From: Chloroflexota bacterium
Lineage (GTDB): Bacteria > Chloroflexota > Dehalococcoidia > UBA3495
Length of the DNA: 12,878 bases
Assembly (NCBI GenBank): GCA_002697005.1
Contig: NZUD01000001.1
Coordinates: 1 to 12,878 of the forward strand
Direction: 5' to 3'
The notes beneath the pieces are model-generated. The model was not told where the DNA came from and ran no database searches. It worked only from the letters and a program-made list of their open reading frames with translations. Every line of letters starts with the position of its first letter. The first letter of the stretch is position 1. Positions 7,794-12,878 of the stretch are shown piece by piece. The position numbers were made by a program, and so were the translations under genes.

Positions 7794-7805
7794 CGAGTAG
7801 CCTCA
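7774..7805 (-). other. In-frame TGA interrupting the MFS gene, with a small hairpin just downstream
   Basis: The minus-strand frame reads F-G-Y-F-V, TGA (7803-7805), then G-Y-S-M-S-F-V without any shift. Related carriers often have Cys or a bulky residue followed by Gly here, so a single base change from TGC, TGT or TGG would explain the stop. Ten bases after the TGA, TGAGC (7788-7792) can pair with GCTCA (7774-7778) around a nine-base loop. The simplest reading is a nonsense mutation or a sequencing/assembly error. Recoding is possible but unsupported by anything else in the window. Confidence 0.7.
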
Positions 7806-8543
7806 AACGAAATAACCAAAGGTCAGCTTGGCAAATAGGGGGCTCCGCAACGCTTCTAGAAACGTGGCGTCCCGTCCTAGCATGGTGCCGACTCTTTTAT
7901 TAGACCTGGTCGCGCTTTGCGCCTCTTCTCCATCCGCGCCGAAAGCCTGTAAACCCATTTCTTGTGGCCGATTTCTGATCAACAATATCCCGATTGGTAG
8001 TATCAAAAAAAGTAAGAGTAAAGATAAAAACCAATAAGCTTCCTTCCAATTGAAAAGTACTAGGAACAGAGATGTCGCAGGAACAAGGGCCATCGCTCCA
8101 AAAGAACCAGCTCCACTGACTATGCTGAGCGTCAACCCTCTTCTTGTTTGGAACCAAGAGCTAACGATCTTAGTCAGGATCGGGCCAGACCCCAGGGTTA
8201 CTCCGATGCTCATAATTGCGAAGAGCACATAGAGTTGGGATAAGTTCCCAATGAACGGTATCAGGAACAACATCAGTCCCATAACCGTCACACCTGATAA
8301 GGCAGCGACCTTGGGACTATAGCGATCAGCCAGATAACCTGCTAATGGACGGAGTAGTCCGGAGATCATGTAGGTTAGGCCGAAGGCCAGAGATAGAGTT
8401 CCCCTGCTCCACTCAAACTCCTCGGTCATAGGCTTTAAAAATACGCCGAATGAATGATTACCTCCTGAGACACCGAATGTCACGAGAGCGCATCCGACGA
8501 GCACGAACCAACCGTAAAACATTCTGCCTCTAAACAGTCTCAT
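7803..8543 (-). CDS. N-terminal half of an interrupted MFS transporter (likely pseudogene with the downstream half)
   Basis: The 246-residue product has the first six helices of an MFS carrier: FYGWFVLVGCALVTFGVSGG (TM1), WSRGTLSLAFGLTYMISGL (TM2), motif A GYLADRYSPK at 69-78, GSGPILTKIVSSWF at about 118-131, RGLTLSIVSGAGSFG (TM5), and a TM6 ending in RNRPQEMGL, the hallmark entry to the central loop of oxalate/monocarboxylate-type (OFA/MCT) carriers. The central loop then leads into LFAKLTFGYFV, where TGA at 7803-7805 stops the frame just as TM7 begins. The intact protein would be about 433 residues, normal for the family. ATG at 8543 has only a weak purine-rich AAAGAAAA upstream; ATG at 8522 is an alternative. 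It is the most upstream gene of the minus-strand series and would supply substrate uptake if functional. Confidence 0.75.
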   Translation of the reverse strand: MRLFRGRMFYGWFVLVGCALVTFGVSGGNHSFGVFLKPMTEEFEWSRGTLSLAFGLTYMISGLLRPLAGYLADRYSPKVAALSGVTVMGLMLFLIPFIGNLSQLYVLFAIMSIGVTLGSGPILTKIVSSWFQTRRGLTLSIVSGAGSFGAMALVPATSLFLVLFNWKEAYWFLSLLLLFLILPIGILLIRNRPQEMGLQAFGADGEEAQSATRSNKRVGTMLGRDATFLEALRSPLFAKLTFGYFV

Positions 8544-8625
8544 TTTTCTTTGATCCAGGGAGATAACGTTGGTTCAGTGTTGTTACCACCAGTCTATTCG
8601 ATGCGAGTACTATAGCTGCCGAGTT

Positions 8626-8641
8626 ACAGGTTTAGGCCTGT
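8626..8641. repeat. Inverted repeat ACAGG-N6-CCTGT in the MFS / LLM divergent gap
   Basis: ACAGG at 8626-8630 and CCTGT at 8637-8641 are perfect five-base arms around a six-base spacer. They lie about 85 bases upstream of the MFS start on the minus strand. It could be an operator for the MFS gene. It is short enough to occur by chance. Confidence 0.2.
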
Positions 8642-8725
8642 CCAGAGCCTATTATGTACCCGTCAAGCAAAATATCTATGAATCGTCCGAGATATCATAT
8701 CCGATACCTTAGTTCATCGGTAAGA

Positions 8726-8763
8726 TAATGGATACCATTAAATCGGCGGCTGTAATTTTTACA
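8726..8763. promoter_or_regulatory. Two perfect dyads upstream of the second LLM monooxygenase
   Basis: TAATGGATACCATTA at 8726-8740 has perfect six-base arms with a three-base spacer. TGTAATTTTTACA at 8751-8763 has perfect five-base arms with a three-base spacer. The ribosome binding site AGGAGA begins about 12 bases after the second dyad, so both lie where a repressor would block the promoter or early transcript of the gene at 8786. Their centres are 24 bases apart, a little over two helical turns. The symmetry is seen directly; operator function is inferred and the regulator is not in the window. Confidence 0.4.
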
Positions 8764-8785
8764 AATTTTTCTGCAGGAGAACGAA

Positions 8786-9814
8786 ATGAACTTCGGAATG
8801 TTCACCGATTTTCATGTCCGTGGAGGAACCACGCAAGCTGAAGCATTCGACGAGTCGTTTGGCCAAGTGATAGAGGCTGAGAATCTGGGGTTCGACACCG
8901 TGTGGCTGGCGGAACATCACTTCAGTCCTGAGCGAGCTGTACTGGCATCTCCAATGATCGTAGCCAGCGCCATATGCGCCAGGACCGAACGTATCCGGAT
9001 CGGATTAGCAGTACAAGTTTTACCATTAACTAACCCCTTACGGGTAGCCGAGGAAGCAGCTACGGTAGACCACATATCCAAGGGCAGATTTGAATTTGGA
9101 ATAGGGCGTAGTGGATTAACCCGATATTACCAAGGTTACAACGTCCTGTACGAGGAAAGTCGACCGAGGTTCTTAGAAGCCTTGGCAATAATCACAAAGG
9201 CATGGGAACAAGATCAGTTCTCCTATGCTGGACAATTTCATTCTTATGAAAACGTTACGGTCGTTCCAAAACCATTTCAGAAACCTCATCCTCCGATTAC
9301 CGTAGCTGTGGCAGGCGAAGAGACATTCCCGCTAATCGGCTCAATGGGACACTCGATCTTTGTAAGCATGAATACCCCCAAGGAACAACTGACAGAACGG
9401 CTAACTTCATACAAGCAATCTCGCAAAGAATCTGGAATCCGCGAACCCGGAGGAATCTCCATTAGAGTGCCAGTCTATGTTGCGGAAACCACAGACAAGG
9501 CACATTCCGAACCTGAAGAAAGCGCCAGACACGCGCTCTCATATGCCGCACAAGAGCTTAGCCAGACAGCTGCTAGTGTAGAAGCCGCAGCTCGGATGCA
9601 TACAATGGCAAACACGCCATATTCAGAAATCCTGGCTAATCGAGTCTTGTTTGGAACTCCAGATGAGATAGTTGACCGCCTCGATGGTCTTCAAGAAGAA
9701 TTCGGCATCACTGGATTAGTCATGGAATGTAATTATGGAGGTCGGATTCCGTATGAACGGGTCATCAATTCACTGCGACTTCTAAGTGAGAAAGTGATGC
9801 CCAATTTCAAATAA
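8786..9814 (+). CDS. Luciferase-like (LLM class) flavin-dependent monooxygenase
   Basis: The 342-residue protein has the normal length for a single-domain luciferase-family oxidoreductase. It begins MNFGMFTDFH, has LAEHHF at 41-46 in the flavin/substrate pocket, RIRIGLAVQVLP at 69-80, ISKGRFEFGIGRSG at 97-110, YYQGYNV at 114-120, PKPFQKPHPPITVAVAG at 161-177 and a closing segment FGTPDEIVDRL before the last helices. It differs clearly from the 281-1522 protein, which has an extended tail, so the two are distant paralogues rather than a recent duplication. The expected reaction is oxygenation of an organic substrate with reduced FMN from a partner reductase; no reductase is evident nearby. ATG at 8786 follows AGGAGA closely. 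It is divergent from the MFS gene and convergent with the CMD-like gene at 10069-10584. Confidence 0.92.
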   Translation: MNFGMFTDFHVRGGTTQAEAFDESFGQVIEAENLGFDTVWLAEHHFSPERAVLASPMIVASAICARTERIRIGLAVQVLPLTNPLRVAEEAATVDHISKGRFEFGIGRSGLTRYYQGYNVLYEESRPRFLEALAIITKAWEQDQFSYAGQFHSYENVTVVPKPFQKPHPPITVAVAGEETFPLIGSMGHSIFVSMNTPKEQLTERLTSYKQSRKESGIREPGGISIRVPVYVAETTDKAHSEPEESARHALSYAAQELSQTAASVEAAARMHTMANTPYSEILANRVLFGTPDEIVDRLDGLQEEFGITGLVMECNYGGRIPYERVINSLRLLSEKVMPNFK

Positions 9815-9861
9815 TGAGCGCTGACAGCCAACCGTTCATGAGGTTTTCATCTTTCATATAA

Positions 9862-9978
9862 TTGGTAAAACGGGTGTCATTTGAAGGGTACGTATTGCGA
9901 CGGCCGAACCTAATAATAGGGATGGTAGGTGGGGCACTTACTGTGGTTATAGTGGTAGTCCTATCCGCTTTAACTTAA
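9862..9978 (+). CDS. Possible small single-TM peptide or remnant of an ABC permease N terminus
   Basis: A short frame from TTG at 9862 (or GTG at 9874) to TAA at 9976-9978 would encode 38 (or 34) residues: a basic start, FEGYVLRRPN, then a hydrophobic stretch LIIGMVGGALTVVIVVVLSA. A basic RRP followed by one long helix is the usual opening of OppC/DppC-type permeases. The same frame continues beyond the TAA as ADRRAIGDPSSF before a second stop. No Shine-Dalgarno sequence is visible. It may be a decayed gene start, a small membrane peptide, or chance. The rest of the 254-base gap (9815-10068) shows nothing convincing, including no clear terminator for either convergent gene. Confidence 0.2.
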   Translation: MVKRVSFEGYVLRRPNLIIGMVGGALTVVIVVVLSALT

Positions 9979-10068
9979 GCTGACCGCCGCGCGATTGGTG
10001 ATCCTTCAAGCTTTATTCAGGCGTCACTATGAGATTCACTGCAACTTGCCGATAAAACTCGATACCGT

Positions 10069-10584
10069 TCACCTTACGTCTAACCCAAATGTTTTGTTCA
10101 GCCTGGTAATCATATCGAAATAACACGCTGTGAACGCCAATCCGACAGCTCCTTCATCTCCAACCAAATGCGTGGTTGCTTGCCAGATAGAATCTTTCAT
10201 AGATCCTCTGAGTACGTCCAATGTGAATTGAATCCATATTCCGTCCTTAGGTAGTAACCCCCGAGGGCCGGTCCCCTTACCGAGGCCATCTAGCACCGGG
10301 TCGCTGACACCCGCGTCCTGCGCCAATGGCAATATGGCATCCCACAAGCCTTTGTCTTCACGTTCATGAGCTACTGTTAAACCCACCGTATAAGTTACCC
10401 AAGGTTCTAGGTCAAGAGCGTCGACCGTCTCTTGCAATCGGGCTATTCCCAACCCGACTCCCGGATTTGTGAATAACGCTTTAAACGTGGACGAAAGGTA
10501 GGATCGAGGACCGGTAATTTTATTGTAAATATCTTGCATATCGGATGAGAGGCTCGTGACTGGGGCACCAGTGATTCGGGGCAT
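10069..10584 (-). CDS. Carboxymuconolactone decarboxylase-like (AhpD-fold) protein lacking the usual His
   Basis: The 171-residue all-helical protein follows the CMD pattern: MPRITGAPVTSLSSDMQDIY at the start, EPWVTYTVGLTVAHERED at about 60-77, then LWDAILPLAQDAGVSDPVLD at 80-99. In most CMD proteins the last segment reads W-x-x-H-x-x-x-A-x-x-A-G. Here W81, A88, A91 and G92 fit, but the His is I84. There is no CxxC pair, and only one Cys (C154), so AhpD-like peroxidase chemistry is unlikely. The protein may bind rather than decarboxylate, or use different residues. The frame is open from GTG at 10599, but ATG at 10584 has AAAGGAG six bases upstream and is preferred. It is last in the minus-strand series after the crotonase, with a gap of 186 bases in which no further gene is seen. 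Confidence 0.7.
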   Translation of the reverse strand: MPRITGAPVTSLSSDMQDIYNKITGPRSYLSSTFKALFTNPGVGLGIARLQETVDALDLEPWVTYTVGLTVAHEREDKGLWDAILPLAQDAGVSDPVLDGLGKGTGPRGLLPKDGIWIQFTLDVLRGSMKDSIWQATTHLVGDEGAVGLAFTACYFDMITRLNKTFGLDVR

Positions 10585-10770
10585 AGCCACTCCTTTCACT
10601 CTGTATTGCGGTTGAGAGATTTAAATCAAGCCTAATAGTAAACTGATCGTCTATCGGAAATTAGCTCAATAAGGTATTAATCTCTCGGTTTAGTTTCGAC
10701 GCATAAATGTGCAATACGGTTCGCATAATCGGATCATTCGCCCAGCTACGGATGCCCACGTTTCGGTTGC

Positions 10771-11562
10771 TTAAAATCCGCGCCATTCTGGGAGGCGTTT
10801 TTCAGTAAAAGCCTTAGGGCCTTCCTTGAAATCCTCGGTGCGCGTCAGAGTCGAAAACAGGATATTCTCAAACCTCAACGCATCTTCCAGCGCTTTACCT
10901 AATCCCCGAAGCATAGCTTCTTTAGCAGAACGGACTCCTAAGGGGCCGTTCTGCGCTATCAGGTTGGCCATCGCTTCTGCCGTAGGCATCAGTTCCTCAG
11001 GCGATACAACTTGATTTACTAATCCGATTCTCAAAGCCTCATGCGCATCTATCGGTTCGCCAGTGAGCTGCAGTTTCAACGCATTACCCAGGCCGACGAT
11101 CAATGGCAGGCGTACGGTACCTCCATCACAATGGTGGAATCCTCGCCTTACTTCAGAGCAGCCGAACTGTGCAGATTCAGAGGCGATCCGGATGTCACAG
11201 GCTAGAGCGAGTTCTAGGCCACCGGCCAAAGCATACCCATTAACAGCGGCGATTATGGGTTTCCATATTTCGAGTCCTCGGGTGATTCCGGCGAATCCAA
11301 ATCGATTGGAATCTTGCCTTAGGTCATACATATCACGTTCTGCCAGCAACGGGGTATAAGTCTTCAGATCTGCGCCAGCACAGAAAGCACGGTTTCCGGT
11401 GCCAGTGACGATGGCGACCAAAGCTTCGGAGTCGTCTCGGAATTCTTCCCAAATTTGGACCATCCGATCGTGGTGATCCGGGCCCAACGCATTCATCGCC
11501 TGGGGCCGGTTAATGGTGATGTAGGCGGTATTTCCGCGCCTCTCATATACTACTTCGTCCAT
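10771..11562 (-). CDS. Enoyl-CoA hydratase/isomerase (crotonase) family protein
   Basis: The 263-residue protein has full crotonase length. Its N-terminal strand YERRGNTAYITINRPQAMNAL leads to the first oxyanion-hole segment FCAGADLK at 60-67, then KPIIAAVNGYALAGGLELALACD at 101-123, the second oxyanion loop. E117 and E137 line up with the two catalytic glutamates of mitochondrial enoyl-CoA hydratase. The loop after E137 reads RRGFHHCDGGTVRL instead of the common GxxPGAGGTQRL, so the pocket differs and the substrate may not be a simple fatty enoyl-CoA. The reaction is probably hydration, isomerisation or C-C cleavage of a CoA thioester. ATG at 11562 is preceded by GGAGGG at rather long spacing. 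It lies between the GlcG-like gene, from which a hairpin separates it, and the CMD-like gene. Confidence 0.92.
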   Translation of the reverse strand: MDEVVYERRGNTAYITINRPQAMNALGPDHHDRMVQIWEEFRDDSEALVAIVTGTGNRAFCAGADLKTYTPLLAERDMYDLRQDSNRFGFAGITRGLEIWKPIIAAVNGYALAGGLELALACDIRIASESAQFGCSEVRRGFHHCDGGTVRLPLIVGLGNALKLQLTGEPIDAHEALRIGLVNQVVSPEELMPTAEAMANLIAQNGPLGVRSAKEAMLRGLGKALEDALRFENILFSTLTRTEDFKEGPKAFTEKRLPEWRGF

Positions 11563-11678
11563 ATCAGTTCGTATTACCCTCCAGACGATTACTGTACTGG
11601 TGCGTTGAGTTACAGATCCTTCTCAGTCCAAATACTAGTCCGATCCCTGAGTCGTGACGTAATCCGCCAAGTTTCTAT

Positions 11679-11712
11679 AAATGGCCACCGTTTCTGACAC
11701 GGTGGCTTTTAT
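11679..11712 (-). terminator. Hairpin between the GlcG-like and crotonase genes
   Basis: GCCACCGT at 11684-11691 and ACGGTGGC at 11699-11706 are perfect eight-base arms around a seven-base loop, with AT-rich flanks (AAAT on one side, TTTTAT on the other). On the minus strand it lies about 67-90 bases beyond the stop of the GlcG-like gene and is followed by CATTTATA, a moderate U-tail. On the plus strand the tail is CTTTTATA. It most likely terminates or attenuates transcription from the GlcG-like gene before the crotonase gene. The symmetric tails suggest it could work in both directions. Confidence 0.65.
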
Positions 11713-11772
11713 AGGCGAACGTAAGATCTTCCGATTGGTGGCTAGTATTCATACCGTTCTGGATCTGATTAC

Positions 11773-12186
11773 CTAGAGATTCAATGCTTCCAGTCCAGCT
11801 TTAGCAATTGATTCATCATCTATGCCACTCGGCAAGCCTCCAACGCCGATTGCTCCGACAACAGATCCCGATTGTAAAACCACGACACCACCAGGTATTG
11901 CGATCAATTGAGGGTCCCCGAAGGATTCAATTGATCGATTTTGACTTGCCAATTGCTCAGAGAATGCGAGCGTATCTACTCCTCGAACTGCAGATGTATA
12001 GGCTTTTCGTATGGCGAACGTAGGCCTCAAGCATCGGTCCATACGAGCGTAAGCTAAGAGATTGCCTGCATCATCCACGACTGCCATATCGACTTTTTTA
12101 CGCTCTGGATCTCGGTTGTAGTCAACTATCATTGCCGCTATAGCAGATTGAGCCTGTTCAAGACTGAGCATCGGTTTGTTATACAT
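11773..12186 (-). CDS. GlcG/HbpS (DUF336) family haem-binding-like protein
   Basis: The 137-residue protein follows the family closely: LSLEQAQSAIAAMI, then VDMAVVDDAGNLLAYARMD at 32-50, AIRKAYTSAVRG at 58-69, a central DTLAFSEQLASQNRS, IPGGVVVLQSGSVVGAIGVGG at 97-117, and a closing helix with IDDESIAKAGLEAL. Members bind haem or small ligands, and GlcG sits in glycolate and related oxidative operons, but the biochemical role is poorly defined. No signal peptide is seen, so it is probably cytoplasmic. The frame is open to 12216, but ATG at 12186 has AAGGAG seven bases upstream and is chosen. It diverges from the CMD-family gene at 12442 across a gap that carries repeated dyads. Confidence 0.88.
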   Translation of the reverse strand: MYNKPMLSLEQAQSAIAAMIVDYNRDPERKKVDMAVVDDAGNLLAYARMDRCLRPTFAIRKAYTSAVRGVDTLAFSEQLASQNRSIESFGDPQLIAIPGGVVVLQSGSVVGAIGVGGLPSGIDDESIAKAGLEALNL

Positions 12187-12291
12187 GGTCTTACTCCTTA
12201 CATATCTGATTCCCACAAAATAACGGCTGGGCCTGTTTCAGACAACCCAGCTGACCTTCATTGGCCTCTATTGAATGAAGATCCATCTTTT

Positions 12292-12315
12292 GAATCTTGT
12301 TGATCAGAAGAATTG
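12292..12315. promoter_or_regulatory. Imperfect palindrome centred on TGATCA upstream of the GlcG-like gene
   Basis: Around TGATCA at 12301-12306 the flanks GAATCTTGT and GAAGAATTG are partly symmetrical, giving a weak 24-base palindrome. It lies about 106 bases upstream of the GlcG-like start and ends directly next to the first CGGATG dyad at 12317. It may be part of the same control region; the imperfect arms make this a weak call. Confidence 0.2.
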
Positions 12316-12316
12316 T

Positions 12317-12411
12317 CGGATGTTTGCATCCGCCTGAATTGATACCACCAGAGTCCAGGGCGATATTCACCCTACCGTGTTGCCTAGACCTAAGTGCGGA
12401 TGTAGTATCCG
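12317..12411. promoter_or_regulatory. Two copies of a CGGATG-N3/4-ATCCG dyad in the GlcG-like / CMD divergent region
   Basis: CGGATGTTTGCATCCG at 12317-12332 has perfect six-base arms and a four-base loop. CGGATGTAGTATCCG at 12397-12411 has perfect five-base arms and repeats the first six bases exactly. Their centres are about 80 bases apart. The second copy ends 30 bases before the ATG at 12442 and about 17 bases before its ribosome binding site. Two copies of one dyad between divergent genes point to a single regulator controlling both, possibly with looping. The regulator gene is not in view. Confidence 0.45.
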
Positions 12412-12441
12412 AAGAATCCTAGATTTCAAGGAGTTCTAATC

Positions 12442-12878
12442 ATGCCACGTTTCCCGATTGCCTCGCGCGAACAGGTGCCTCAAGATCAAGTCGCCGCTTT
12501 CGACTCCATCGTGTCCGCTCGAGATGGGGTTGTCCCTGAAGTTGGCCCAGTAGCTGTACAACTGCATGTCCCTGAGATAGCCCAACGAGGCGAAGTCCTA
12601 AGGGCTTACCTAAGAGCCGAAGGTTCAACGCTGTCAGATAATGTCGCAGAGTTGGCTATGATAACAACTGCTCGTGAACTCGATTGCCAGTTTATTTGGC
12701 ACGCCCATGCAGCCGCCGGTCGCCGGGCCGGCCTAAGCGACGCTCTAGTAGACGCGTTGCGAGATAAAAAAGAGCTTCCCGCTTTGTCATCTGTAGAATC
12801 AGCGGTTATCAACTATGGCAGGGAATTCTTCCGGACCCGCCGAGTCTCTCAGGCTACGTTTGATGCCGCTTTGGGTGA
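12442..12878 (+). CDS. Carboxymuconolactone decarboxylase family protein (3' end outside the window)
   Basis: ATG at 12442 has AAGGAG eight bases upstream and opens a frame that is still open after 145 codons at the window edge. After an N-terminal arm (MPRFPIASREQVPQDQ), the CMD core appears: NVAELAMITTARELDCQFIW at 67-86 followed by HAHAAAGRRAGLSDALVDAL at 87-106. The canonical W-x-x-H-x-x-x-x-x-x-A-G arrangement is present with W86 and H89, along with the usual upstream E-L-x-C (C82). This is a full CMD core, unlike the paralogue at 10069-10584. Members act on carboxymuconolactone-type lactones or as AhpD-like proteins; which applies here is unknown. It diverges from the GlcG-like gene. 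Confidence 0.85.
   Translation, partial: MPRFPIASREQVPQDQVAAFDSIVSARDGVVPEVGPVAVQLHVPEIAQRGEVLRAYLRAEGSTLSDNVAELAMITTARELDCQFIWHAHAAAGRRAGLSDALVDALRDKKELPALSSVESAVINYGREFFRTRRVSQATFDAALG

Noticed and set aside
7803..7805. TGA read as Trp under an alternative genetic code
   Set aside because: Other genes in the window end naturally in TGA at family-typical lengths (stops at 4630-4632 and 10069-10071), so TGA is a stop here.
12440..12812. Minus-strand frames near the right edge
   Set aside because: The plus strand has a well-initiated CMD-family gene through this stretch; the antisense frames have low-complexity, Arg/Ser-rich translations typical of shadows.
1..12878. CRISPR array, tRNA/rRNA genes, insertion sequence ends or phage genes
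   Set aside because: No regularly spaced repeats, cloverleaf-like sequence, long terminal inverted repeats or transposase/integrase motifs were seen by eye on either strand.

Overview
The window looks like part of a bacterial chromosome of roughly balanced base composition, with clear AGGAG-type ribosome binding sites in front of most genes. Its content is two luciferase-like flavin monooxygenases, a PPOX-class flavin/F420 protein, a fumarylacetoacetate-hydrolase-family enzyme, a two-hot-dog MaoC-like protein, a crotonase, two carboxymuconolactone-decarboxylase-like proteins, a GlcG/HbpS-like protein, MFS carriers and a large RND/MMPL exporter. This mix resembles the catabolic gene neighbourhoods of marine Chloroflexota (Dehalococcoidia, SAR202-like), which are known for expanded flavin monooxygenase families. 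The assignment is inferred from gene content alone. No rRNA, tRNA, CRISPR array, transposase or plasmid/phage gene was seen.

Layout. 1-225 is the tail of an MFS carrier on the plus strand. It converges on a 413-aa luciferase-like monooxygenase (281-1522, minus). A 256-bp divergent gap holding three dyads separates that gene from an RND/MMPL transporter (1779-4586, plus). A minus-strand series follows, read from right to left: an MFS carrier interrupted by an in-frame TGA (8543-7242), the MaoC-like protein (7104-6250), the FAH-family enzyme (6089-5301) and the PPOX protein (5154-4630). A second luciferase-like monooxygenase (8786-9814, plus) diverges from the MFS gene across a gap with two close perfect dyads. 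A second minus-strand series is the GlcG-like protein (12186-11773), the crotonase (11562-10771) and a CMD-like protein lacking the usual histidine (10584-10069). A second CMD-family gene, which keeps the histidine, starts at 12442 on the plus strand and runs off the window. Its divergent gap with the GlcG-like gene carries two copies of a CGGATG...ATCCG dyad.

How it may work together (inference). An MFS carrier would take up an organic acid or cyclic compound. Flavin monooxygenases would oxygenate it. FAH-, MaoC-, crotonase- and CMD-type enzymes would cleave, hydrate or decarboxylate the products, and the RND protein would export hydrophobic compounds or lipids. No substrate can be named from sequence alone. 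Several enzymes have lost or shifted a residue that is normally diagnostic (FAH metal-ligand Glu to Gln, CMD His to Ile, MaoC Asp displaced), so their chemistry may differ from the family names.
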